NCBI GenBank assembly: GCA_021796055.1
Contig: JAJYOS010000268.1
Coordinates: forward strand, 1-7,967
Reading direction: 5' to 3'
Length of the DNA stretch: 7,967 nucleotides
From: Bacteroidota bacterium
Lineage (GTDB): Bacteria; Bacteroidota; Kryptoniia; Kryptoniales; JAKASW01
Of the stretch, positions 1 through 5,899 are shown in pieces; position 1 is the stretch's first letter, and the number at the start of each line of letters is the position of its first letter. A model generated the notes under the pieces. The model was not told where the DNA came from, did no database searches, and saw only the letters and a program-made list of their open reading frames with translations. Made by a program: the position numbers and the translations under genes.

Positions 1-214
1 CGAAATAGGCCGACGCGAAGACATTGGTAGCGACGTCAGCTCGGAACTTTCCGGCGTCATGAAGAGCCAGGAGCTGGCCGGCTGTCATGCTGCTGTGCGA
101 CTCGAGGAATTGCCTGTACAGATCGAGGTTAAAATCATTAGCTTGCTGGGCATATCCGAGGCCCGAAAAAAGCCCCACCAAAAGGGCTATAGACGATATG
201 CACGACTTCTTCAT
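1..214 (-). CDS. Exported protein of unknown function, N-terminal part only
   Basis: The visible 71 codons begin at an ATG (complement of 212-214) preceded by a GGGAGG ribosome binding site about seven bases away. The protein opens with a classic Sec signal peptide: MKK, then a hydrophobic run from about residue 7 to 20, and a likely cleavage after GYA (residues 20-22). The mature part starts QQANDFNLDLYRQFLESHSS and continues with an amphipathic, helix-like stretch containing MTAGQLLALHDAGKF. The product is therefore periplasmic, outer-membrane or secreted. From memory the YRQFLESH...MTAxxLL pattern resembles the start of DUF3160-type exported proteins of Bacteroidota, but this is weak and no catalytic region is in view. 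The rest of the gene lies beyond the left edge, and it is divergent from the TerB-like gene. The reading frame and signal peptide are reliable; the function is not. Confidence 0.8.
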   Translation of the reverse strand, partial: MKKSCISSIALLVGLFSGLGYAQQANDFNLDLYRQFLESHSSMTAGQLLALHDAGKFRADVATNVFASAYF

Positions 215-239
215 CGTCTTATCCTCCCTGTTTGCTGCC

Positions 240-272
240 CAAAAAGTTACCCTTTGATGTTACTTATCGCAA
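240..272 (-). promoter_or_regulatory. Possible promoter of the exported-protein gene
   Basis: On the minus strand a TTG (270-272) is followed 20 bases later by TAACTTTTTG (240-249). This is close to the Bacteroidota-type pattern TTG-N19/21-TAnnTTTG, and it lies about 26 bases upstream of the start codon at 214. One mismatch in the downstream box and the short motif length make chance occurrence quite possible. Confidence 0.25.
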
Positions 273-362
273 GTCGACGCTCGACGGCGGTGTGATATGC
301 ATAACAGGGACTCAACCTCCTCCACTGCCGGCCGGAGACTGGTCCATGTTGTCTTCATTATC

Positions 363-391
363 TTGACTTTCGACCACGCTGTCAGTAACAT
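363..391 (+). promoter_or_regulatory. Possible sigma-70 type promoter of the TerB-like gene
   Basis: TTGACT (363-368) and TAACAT (386-391) are separated by exactly 17 bases. They match the -35 and -10 consensus at five and four of six positions. Transcription would start near 398, giving a short leader before the GGAGG at 427-431 and the GTG start at 438. This placement supports 438, not an upstream ATG at 297, as the translation start. Confidence 0.35.
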
Positions 392-437
392 TCCACGGTT
401 TGAGACTCTCTATAAATATCCGCGCCGGAGGTGCATC

Positions 438-860
438 GTGGAAATCAACGTGATGGACGCGAGCAACTACTTCAAAGGGCTGCTCCTTCTCATCAGAAAG
501 GATCGCAAGGTCACGGACGAGGAGGCGGCAATGATTTCCCGCATCGGCAAGAAACTCGGGTTTGAGAAAGAGTTCTGCGAAACCGCGATAAGAGAAATCA
601 TCTCGAACAAATATATCGAAGACACTCCGCCGCAATTTTCTTCGAGGGAGCTCGCGATGATGTTCGTAAAAGACAGCCTGGCGGTCGCACTCTCGGATGG
701 CATGCTCGACTACAAGGAAGAGAAGTGGCTGCGATCTGTCGTGGATAGAAACCTGTTAAGCAGGCGCTGGTTCGTCAGGGAGCTTGAGAATGCCACCACG
801 CTGAAAAGAAATGTAGATCATCTCGAAGCGGACGAACTCACAGTAACTAATATGATATAG
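438..860 (+). CDS. TerB-like helical protein (tellurite-resistance TerB / DjlA-N fold)
   Basis: A 140-residue, all-helical soluble protein with no signal peptide or membrane segment. I chose the GTG at 438 because a perfect GGAGG (427-431) lies six bases before it. The open frame continues up to an ATG at 297, but that part has no ribosome site and encodes composition unlike a protein core. The layout fits TerB-like domains, two helical repeats each with an acidic loop: KDRKVTDEE at residues 21-29 and SDGMLDYKEEKWL at 86-98. In the TerB family such D/E-rich loops bind metal ions, and the domain often serves as a stress-response or envelope-linked scaffold. Here it stands alone, with no TerC, TerD or DnaJ domain nearby, so its specific job is unknown. 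It is divergent from the exported-protein gene and is followed by nearly 300 non-coding bases, so it is probably a single transcription unit. Confidence 0.8.
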   Translation: MEINVMDASNYFKGLLLLIRKDRKVTDEEAAMISRIGKKLGFEKEFCETAIREIISNKYIEDTPPQFSSRELAMMFVKDSLAVALSDGMLDYKEEKWLRSVVDRNLLSRRWFVRELENATTLKRNVDHLEADELTVTNMI

Positions 861-1155
861 TTGGAATAAGAAAAGACCCGGCGCTGAAACAGAACGCGCG
901 TCTACCGTATCTCGCCTGTAAAGGCATCAGTTTCCATTCTTTCGAAGACCATCTCATCACGCGCGATGGGGAACGCCATATGCAACATTAATCGTTAGAC
1001 TCTTTGATGGTTTGCTATTAATCAGCAGTAGAAAAAAGAGAAGAATCCGGAACCGAAATGTTCTCACCGCGCGCTTGTAATTCAGCCGATGATCCGATAA
1101 CCCAGTTGACCGAAACCGGACCCAAGCTTTCACGACGATCGGAGAAGTGAAAAGC
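861..1155. other. Gap between the TerB-like and TMEM175 genes, no gene found
   Basis: These 295 bases hold no open frame of coding character on either strand; an antisense frame that enters from the next gene is a shadow of it. I see no hairpin with a T-run, no tRNA arm and no convincing promoter. A TTGACC at 1106-1111 lacks a good partner box. A 7-base ATTAATC occurs twice (988-994 and 1014-1025 area), which is probably chance. Confidence 0.5.
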
Positions 1156-1731
1156 ATGAGCAAAGGGAGAATGGAGGCTTTCAGCGACGGGGTTCTGGCG
1201 ATCATTATAACCATCATGGTGCTCGCACTCGCCGTGCCACGCGGGAGTAGCCCGGGTTCACTCGTGCCACTCATACCTGTTTTCCTCAGTTACATCCTAA
1301 GCTTCATCAACCTGGGTATTTATTGGAACAATCACCATCACATGCTCCAGGCGGTCGCGCGCGTCAACGGGCGCGTGCTTTGGGCAAATCTGCATCTTCT
1401 TTTCTGGCTTTCTCTCTTCCCGTTCGGAACGGCGTGGATGGGCGAGAACAACTTCGCGGTGTGGCCTGTCGCGGCCTACGGCATCATCCTGTTGTTTGCC
1501 GCCATTGCGTACTTCATGCTCGCGAAGACGCTGGTCGCGCTGCACGGTAGGGATTCCGTTATCGCGGTTGCTCTCGGAAGCGACTTCAAAGGGAAAATAT
1601 CCATCGTGCTTTATCTTGCCGCCGTAGCCTCCTGCGCTCTGAGCAGATGGATAGCGTGCGCGCTCTATGTCGCGGTCGCGGTAATGTGGCTTGTCCCCGA
1701 CCGCCGAATCGAGAAGACTCTTGCGGGTTGA
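1156..1731 (+). CDS. TMEM175-family potassium channel (DUF1211)
   Basis: A 191-residue integral membrane protein with six predicted helices. TM1 carries the family signature RxxxFSD as RMEAFSDGVLAIIITIMVL (residues 5-23). TM2 ends in the conserved YWNNHHHML, and four further hydrophobic segments run to WLVP near the C-terminus. Bacterial members have one six-helix unit and assemble as tetramers; their pore is lined by hydrophobic side chains of TM1 and they conduct potassium with modest selectivity. Length and order match that single-repeat form, unlike the duplicated animal lysosomal channel. A GTG at 1147 is in frame, but the GGAG at 1141-1144 is too close to it. The ATG at 1156 gives a spacing of about 11 and the usual MSKGR N-terminus. 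The membrane protein pair follows 71 bases later. The role is probably resting K+ leak or membrane-potential setting in the inner membrane. Confidence 0.92.
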   Translation: MSKGRMEAFSDGVLAIIITIMVLALAVPRGSSPGSLVPLIPVFLSYILSFINLGIYWNNHHHMLQAVARVNGRVLWANLHLLFWLSLFPFGTAWMGENNFAVWPVAAYGIILLFAAIAYFMLAKTLVALHGRDSVIAVALGSDFKGKISIVLYLAAVASCALSRWIACALYVAVAVMWLVPDRRIEKTLAG

Positions 1732-1802
1732 GCCGCCCGGCAATTGGGACTCTCTCATGCTCGTCTGCAGGCCTTACAACATGACGGAAGGAACCTCTCC
1801 AT

Positions 1803-2309
1803 ATGAATCATGATCCGGAAACGTCAGTTTTGTCTCAGCCCAAGTCGAGGCGTTCATTCAAGCCAATACTTTCCGCCTGGCTTGTTGCCGGGACCCTCGA
1901 TATTACGGTTGCTTCGATTTACTACCCGCTAGCTTACGGACTCAAATTGACCGCCCTTTATCAGGGAATCGCAAGCGGCGTCCTCGGTCCGTCGGCATTT
2001 TCGGGCGGGATGGGAACGGCATTGCTCGGGCTGGCTTTACACTATCTTATCACGCTGATATGGACATGCTTCTTCTATTTTGTTTTTCCGTTTGTAAGAA
2101 AGGTCTTGAGAAATCCTTTTGTTAACGCTGGTTTGTACGGAGTCTTCGTTTCATGCGCCATGACTTTCGTGGTGCTCCCTCTCAGCAATGTGCCCCACAG
2201 CAGTCAACCGTTGAATATTCTCCATTTCGCGATAGATACTGTGATACTCATCTTCACAATCGGAACGCCTGTCTCGACAATCATAGGCAAATATTATTCG
2301 CACGAATGA
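1803..2309 (+). CDS. Four-helix membrane protein, copy 1 of a tandem pair
   Basis: A 168-residue protein with a short charged cytosolic N-terminus (SRRSFK near residue 20) and four hydrophobic segments at about 22-45, 71-98, 107-129 and 139-165. Residues shared with the neighbouring copy are likely the functional core: AWLVAGTLDIT with Asp33 inside TM1, the loop IASGVLGPSAFSGG, His80-Tyr81 inside TM2, VVLPLSNVPH after TM3, and the terminal IGKYYS. I recall similar proteins annotated only as hypothetical in Bacteroidota. The general plan of helices, buried Asp and His, and a PLS motif faintly recalls YagU/DUF1440 inner-membrane proteins, but I would not assign that family. The start ATG has GGAAGGAA nine bases upstream. 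Function unknown; buried charged residues hint at transport or small-ligand binding, which is inference. Confidence 0.85.
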   Translation: MNHDPETSVLSQPKSRRSFKPILSAWLVAGTLDITVASIYYPLAYGLKLTALYQGIASGVLGPSAFSGGMGTALLGLALHYLITLIWTCFFYFVFPFVRKVLRNPFVNAGLYGVFVSCAMTFVVLPLSNVPHSSQPLNILHFAIDTVILIFTIGTPVSTIIGKYYSHE

Positions 2310-2398
2310 GAAGAGAGTACGGTGGATACCGTCCTGATCGGCGAAAGTGCCCTGATCAGGAATTTTATTACAGTACAATCAATGAGGATTAAGCCGTC

Positions 2399-2947
2399 AT
2401 GTCAGAACAAGAGACAGAGTCGAGAAGCGACATCAGAAGACGTTCGGCACTAAAGGCAATATTTGCCGCGTGGCTGGTTGCTGCGACGCTGGATATAACC
2501 GCGGCCACGTTGAATTATCTATTCACCCAAGGCGGTAGGCTGACGATACTGTACCAGTTCATAGCTAGCGGCGTCTTCGGAAGGAGCGCGTTCTCAGGCG
2601 GGCTCTTGATGGCGATTCTGGGTCTCCTTTTTCATTACACGATCGCGCTGATATGGACTCTCATCTTCTACTTTGTCTATCCAAGGCTGATGGCTTTTCA
2701 TCGGAACAGGTTCGTGACCGGAATTATCTACGGGCTCGTCGTATGGACGGCCATGAATTTAGTGGTCCTCCCTTTGAGCGGCGTGCCTCACATACCTTTC
2801 CGCCCCGTTCAAACGACGCTTGCGGTTCTGTACGTTGTTTTCTGCATAGGTGTCCCGATATCGGTGATCGTTGGAAAATATTATTCTGTCGAATTTGCAG
2901 ACAGGTCGCAGGCCGAAATTGATAACGAAACATTAACTCATTCTTAA
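2399..2947 (+). CDS. Four-helix membrane protein, copy 2 of a tandem pair
   Basis: A 182-residue paralogue of the gene just upstream, about half identical by eye over some 150 residues with almost no gaps. All the shared motifs are kept: AWLVAATLDIT (Asp32), LYQFIASGVFGRSAFSGG, FHY (His79), LIWT..FYFV, VVLPLSGVPH and GKYYS. It differs by a longer hydrophilic tail after KYYS (about 20 residues, ending in ETLTHS) and a charged N-terminus (RSDIRRRS). The gap to copy 1 is 89 bases. GAGG at 2384-2387 lies 11 bases before the ATG, so the two are probably co-transcribed but separately translated. The tandem placement points to gene duplication; the divergence level says it is old. The pair may form a heteromer or serve related substrates; neither is shown by the sequence. 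Function unknown. Confidence 0.85.
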   Translation: MSEQETESRSDIRRRSALKAIFAAWLVAATLDITAATLNYLFTQGGRLTILYQFIASGVFGRSAFSGGLLMAILGLLFHYTIALIWTLIFYFVYPRLMAFHRNRFVTGIIYGLVVWTAMNLVVLPLSGVPHIPFRPVQTTLAVLYVVFCIGVPISVIVGKYYSVEFADRSQAEIDNETLTHS

Positions 2948-3023
2948 GTGAAGAGAAAAGGTATATCCGCTATATTCATGCATACAATTGTCAAAATCTT
3001 TAATTGAATTCGGGCAAAGACCC

Positions 3024-3605
3024 ATGAAAAGAATATGCGTTTATTGCGCTTCGAGCAGTAAGATAGATGAAACATATTTCGAGGCGGCGGAGCGACTCGC
3101 CGTCCAGCTTGTCTCTCACGATGTGACCATCGTTTACGGAGGCGGGGCGGCAGGTTTGATGGGCCGCATCGCGGATACGGCGATCAGTGGCGGCGGGCAC
3201 GTCGTCGGGATAATTCCAAAATTCATGACGGAAGTCGAATGGCAGCACAAGGATCTCGAAGAGATACACGTCGTCTCCGATATGCATGAAAGGAAGAAGC
3301 GGCTTCTCGAAGGCACCGACGCTGTCATTGCCCTTCCCGGCGGGAGCGGCACGTTCGAGGAGCTCCTTGAGGCTATCTCCATGAAACGGCTCGGCCTTTA
3401 CACGAAGCCTATCGTCATCATGAATATCAACAACTATTACAACCCGCTTATAGAAATGCTTGAGAAGAGTATAAAAGAAAACTTCATGTCGGAGGCTCAC
3501 AGGAAAATGTGGACGGTGGTCTCCGATCCGGATTCCATAATGGACGCTATCGAAAGCTCGCCCGAGTGGTCGGCGGACGCGATATCGTTCGCGGCGGTCA
3601 AGTAA
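3024..3605 (+). CDS. LOG family protein (TIGR00730, cytokinin riboside 5'-monophosphate phosphoribohydrolase-like)
   Basis: A 193-residue Rossmann-fold protein of usual family length. All LOG signatures are present: the N-terminal MKRICVYCASS strand and loop, YGGGAAGLMG at residues 38-47, MHERKKRL at 87-94 with the catalytic-type Arg90, and PGGSGTFEE at 105-113, matching the PGGxGTxxE nucleotide-binding and catalytic motif. Characterised LOG enzymes hydrolyse the N-glycosidic bond of nucleoside 5'-monophosphates, releasing ribose 5-phosphate; in bacteria the physiological substrate is often AMP or a related nucleotide. The protein is cytosolic. The frame is open from a TTG at 2988, but ATG 3024 gives the canonical MKRICV start; no strong Shine-Dalgarno is visible for either. 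It lies 76 bases after the membrane protein pair and is followed by a block of 7-base repeats. The family call is certain; the substrate is not known from sequence. Confidence 0.93.
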   Translation: MKRICVYCASSSKIDETYFEAAERLAVQLVSHDVTIVYGGGAAGLMGRIADTAISGGGHVVGIIPKFMTEVEWQHKDLEEIHVVSDMHERKKRLLEGTDAVIALPGGSGTFEELLEAISMKRLGLYTKPIVIMNINNYYNPLIEMLEKSIKENFMSEAHRKMWTVVSDPDSIMDAIESSPEWSADAISFAAVK

Positions 3606-3606
3606 G

Positions 3607-3650
3607 AAAGCTCCAACAATCAAACGCCAAGCTCCAAACAAATCTCAACG
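3607..3650 (+). repeat. Degenerate 7-base A/C-rich repeat array
   Basis: Directly after the LOG stop codon the plus strand becomes almost free of G and T and falls into 7-base units: CTCCAAC (3611-3617), AATCAAA, CGCCAAG, CTCCAAA (3632-3638), then a looser CAAATCT. The same period and a similar consensus recur between the two methyltransferase genes. No hairpin or coding function is evident here. Confidence 0.55.
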
Positions 3651-3724
3651 CGCTAACCGGCAATCGACTTGTACGAACACACCTTGACCTGAGGATGGCC
3701 CGATTTTGACATGAGAAGAACTTC

Positions 3725-4807
3725 ATGACAAATATCAATGTTTTGCGGAGGCGGCTCGTAAATCAGCTACTGTCGGGCGATAGCACGAAGGCTCCACATG
3801 AAGTTGTGAAGATTCTCGGAGCTATCCAGGCTCAGGATTACGCTGGCGGAGAGTGGTCCATCGGATTGAGAATCCCCGGCTCCACGATAAGCGACATCCG
3901 GAAAGCGATATCTGAAAGGCAGATAGTCAGAACCTGGGCGATGCGGGGGACGCTGCACTTTCTCGCGGGAACGGACATCGACTGGATGCTCCGTCTTCTC
4001 GCCCCGGGCCTGATCGCGGGACTCACTCGTCGCTACGATGAACTCGGGCTGGACGAAAGGACGTTCCGGAAAGCCGGGACGCTCTTCACGAAATTCCTCA
4101 AAGGCGGCGGTCAGCTGACGCGTAAAGAGCTCGTGGTCATGCTGGAAAAGAACGGTATCTCGTGCGAGGGGCAGCGCGCGCCGTTCATATTGCACCGCGC
4201 TTCGATCGACAGAGTCCTCTGTTTCGGGGCGAAGCAAGAGAAACAGGAAACTCATGCCTTGTTCGACGAATGGGTGCCCGTGAAGCAATCGATGGAGCGC
4301 AATGACGCGTTGGCGGAACTTGCCCGCCGGTATTTCACGAGTCACGGTCCGGCGACGATTCAGGACTACATGTGGTGGTCGGGGCTGAGAGCTGAAGATG
4401 CCAGATTGGGACTTGCGATGGCAGAATTCTGGCTCCGGAAAATTTCCATTGAAGGAAATACTTACTGGATGCCCAAGGAAAGCGTTATGATTAAACCGGC
4501 GAAACAGGTCGTACATTTGCTCCCGCCGTTCGACAGCTTCCTCATAGGGTACAAAGACCGCGCGGCGTCCATCGATAAGAAGGTATTGAAGATGTTGAGA
4601 ACAGGCGGCATGCCGGACTCGACGATAATGATTGACGGAAATGTTGTAGGGAAATGGAAGAGACGAATTACGAAGAAGGTCACGATCACGACTGAATTGT
4701 TTCGGGAGGTAAACCGACCCGATGAAAGAGCTCTTCGCGCCGCCGTTGAGCGTTACGCCGAGTTTACCGGCAATCAATTAGAATGGGAATCACGAACAAA
4801 GCGTTAA
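3725..4807 (+). CDS. Winged-helix HTH_42 protein, AlkZ-like DNA glycosylase candidate
   Basis: A 360-residue cytosolic protein of the HTH_42 family (PF06224), at normal length. Diagnostic stretches in order are LLGAIQAQDYAGG-like residues 31-42, IVRTWAMRGTLHFL (67-80), a central winged-helix region with GQLTRKELVVML (129-140), ARRYFTSHGPATIQDYMWW (200-218) and LLPPFDSFLIGYKDR (265-279). Characterised relatives, Streptomyces AlkZ and E. coli YcaQ/AlkX, excise bulky alkylated bases or unhook interstrand crosslinks. The first uses a Q-x-Q catalytic motif and the second Q-x-D. This protein has Gln35-Ala36-Gln37, so it falls with the AlkZ-like type. In actinomycetes these genes often give self-resistance to genotoxic natural products. 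No such cluster is visible here, apart from two methyltransferases that follow 36 bases downstream. The start ATG has only a weak upstream GAGAAG. The family is certain; glycosylase activity is predicted. Confidence 0.88.
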   Translation: MTNINVLRRRLVNQLLSGDSTKAPHEVVKILGAIQAQDYAGGEWSIGLRIPGSTISDIRKAISERQIVRTWAMRGTLHFLAGTDIDWMLRLLAPGLIAGLTRRYDELGLDERTFRKAGTLFTKFLKGGGQLTRKELVVMLEKNGISCEGQRAPFILHRASIDRVLCFGAKQEKQETHALFDEWVPVKQSMERNDALAELARRYFTSHGPATIQDYMWWSGLRAEDARLGLAMAEFWLRKISIEGNTYWMPKESVMIKPAKQVVHLLPPFDSFLIGYKDRAASIDKKVLKMLRTGGMPDSTIMIDGNVVGKWKRRITKKVTITTELFREVNRPDERALRAAVERYAEFTGNQLEWESRTKR

Positions 4808-4808
4808 A

Positions 4809-4830
4809 TTACAGGAATCTGATTCTGTAA
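4809..4830 (+). promoter_or_regulatory. Hairpin-forming dyad between the HTH_42 and methyltransferase genes
   Basis: TTACAGGAATC (4809-4819) and GATTCTGTAA (4821-4830) are complementary over ten bases with one bulged G. They fill most of the 36-base gap and begin one base after the HTH_42 stop codon. There is no T-run after it, and the GGAG of the next gene (4832-4835) follows immediately. An operator, or an RNA hairpin that modulates translation of the methyltransferase, is more plausible than a terminator. Confidence 0.4.
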
Positions 4831-4843
4831 CGGAGCACCTTCA

Positions 4844-5734
4844 ATGAACACAGGGACAACAAACGACTCTCAGATAACTCACGTCTCCGACACCGCACTC
4901 TGGGTCGCCGTTTACCGCGCGATTGAGTCGAAACGAAAGGACGCGCTGTTCCATGATGCGTACGCGGAGACGCTGGCAGGCGAACGCGGCAAACAAATCG
5001 TCGAAAACATGAGACACGGCAAGACCGGCGCATGGTCGATGATCGTAAGGACCGCCGTGATGGACGAGTTCATTCACAGGGTAATAAAGGAAGACAATGT
5101 GGATACCGTGGTCAACCTTGCCGCCGGCCTTGACGCGAGGCCGTACCGGATGGACCTTCCTTCATCGATTAAATGGATCGAGGTCGACTTTTCTGATATG
5201 ATCTCTTACAAGGAGGAGAGACTTTCCGACGCGAAGCCGCGATGTTCGCTCGAGAGGGTGAAGCTCGATCTCATCGACAGCGACGCTAGAAAGAGACTGT
5301 TCGACAGGATCAACGCAGAATCCAGGCGGGTCATGGTGATCACCGAAGGTCTTCTCGTCTATTTGCGTGAGGAAGAAGTTACCGCACTCGCCGCCGATCT
5401 TCACGGGCAGGCCAACTTCCGCTGGTGGATAATGGACATACTCTCGCCAGTAATGCTCGATTGGATGAAGAGGAGTTCATTCAAGCATTTCACGGAAGGA
5501 GCCGCTAGGATGCAATTCGCACCCGAGGAGGCTGCCGGATTTTTTGGGCCGTATGGCTGGACGGCTTATGAGGTGCGTTCCGTGGTAAAGGAGGCATGGA
5601 GATTAAAAAGAGAGCCGGCCTTGGGGTGGCTCTTTCGGTTTTTTAAACCGCTCATCCCGAAGAACAGAAGAGAGATCATATCGAACATGGACTCGTATTT
5701 GGTGATGCTCAAGCGAAACGCAACCCTTGTTTGA
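4844..5734 (+). CDS. Class I SAM-dependent methyltransferase, LCMT/TIGR00027 type
   Basis: A 296-residue cytosolic enzyme of the leucine carboxyl methyltransferase-like group (PF04072, TIGR00027). The sequence shows the family layout: an N-terminal SDTALWVAVYRAIES and DALFHDAYAETLAG region (residues 15-45), the conserved RTAVMDEFI (69-77), and motif I NLAAGLDARPYRMDLP (91-106). Next come the acidic motif II strand IEVD (112-115), which should hold the SAM ribose, and TEGLLVYL (167-174), typical of the family. Members methylate carboxyl or hydroxyl groups of small molecules or protein C-termini, so the substrate cannot be told from sequence. Start: GGAG (4832-4835) eight bases before the ATG. 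It is 36 bases from the HTH_42 gene, likely co-transcribed, and is followed by the inverted 7-base repeat pair. Confidence 0.9.
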   Translation: MNTGTTNDSQITHVSDTALWVAVYRAIESKRKDALFHDAYAETLAGERGKQIVENMRHGKTGAWSMIVRTAVMDEFIHRVIKEDNVDTVVNLAAGLDARPYRMDLPSSIKWIEVDFSDMISYKEERLSDAKPRCSLERVKLDLIDSDARKRLFDRINAESRRVMVITEGLLVYLREEEVTALAADLHGQANFRWWIMDILSPVMLDWMKRSSFKHFTEGAARMQFAPEEAAGFFGPYGWTAYEVRSVVKEAWRLKREPALGWLFRFFKPLIPKNRREIISNMDSYLVMLKRNATLV

Positions 5735-5735
5735 A

Positions 5736-5770
5736 ATTCCAAACCCTAAACTCGAAACTCTAAACAAGTC
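5736..5770 (+). repeat. 7-base repeat array, left arm of an inverted pair
   Basis: Immediately after the methyltransferase stop, units ATTCCAA, ACCCTAA, ACTCGAA and ACTCTAA (5736-5763) run in perfect 7-base phase, followed by ACAAGTC. The consensus is near ACTCTAA. AACTCGAAACTC (5749-5760) is exactly complementary to the core of the right arm at 5826-5837, and the match extends to 16 of 17 bases across 5749-5765. Confidence 0.75.
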
Positions 5771-5820
5771 CGCACTATCTAATCACCGAAATCCGCCGAT
5801 GGATATCTACATAAGCTGCG

Positions 5821-5875
5821 GTTTTGAGTTTCGAGTTCTGAATTTGTCCAGCATTTAGGAATTAGAGTCTAGAAT
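5821..5875 (-). repeat. 7-base repeat array, right arm of an inverted pair
   Basis: Read on the minus strand, 5875 down to 5855 gives ATTCTAG, ACTCTAA and TTCCTAA in phase. After a degenerate stretch and a phase shift come ATTCAGA, ACTCGAA and ACTCAAA (5843 down to 5823). It is the same repeat family as the left arm in opposite orientation, separated by about 50 bases of ordinary sequence. The pair could form a large imperfect hairpin in RNA or single-stranded DNA. Confidence 0.7.
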
Positions 5876-5899
5876 TGTGCCCGCCTTTGATCGTCTTAA

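Noticed and set aside
59..295. A plus-strand frame of 78 codons at the left edge
   Set aside because: It is antisense to the signal-peptide gene, which has a strong ribosome site and a textbook export signal on the minus strand.
2333..2360. CCTGATC repeated twice and the 10-base palindrome CCTGATCAGG between the paralogous membrane genes
   Set aside because: Short, without a T-run or promoter context, and too small to separate from chance in an 89-base gap.
1803..2947. Assigning the membrane pair to YagU/DUF1440
   Set aside because: Only the helix count and general motif style are similar. The conserved loops do not match well enough from memory to name the family.
3767..4777. A 336-codon open frame antisense to the HTH_42 gene
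   Set aside because: The plus-strand frame has unmistakable family motifs across its full length. The antisense frame is rich in R, P, S and H with no recognisable domain and is a by-product of codon bias.
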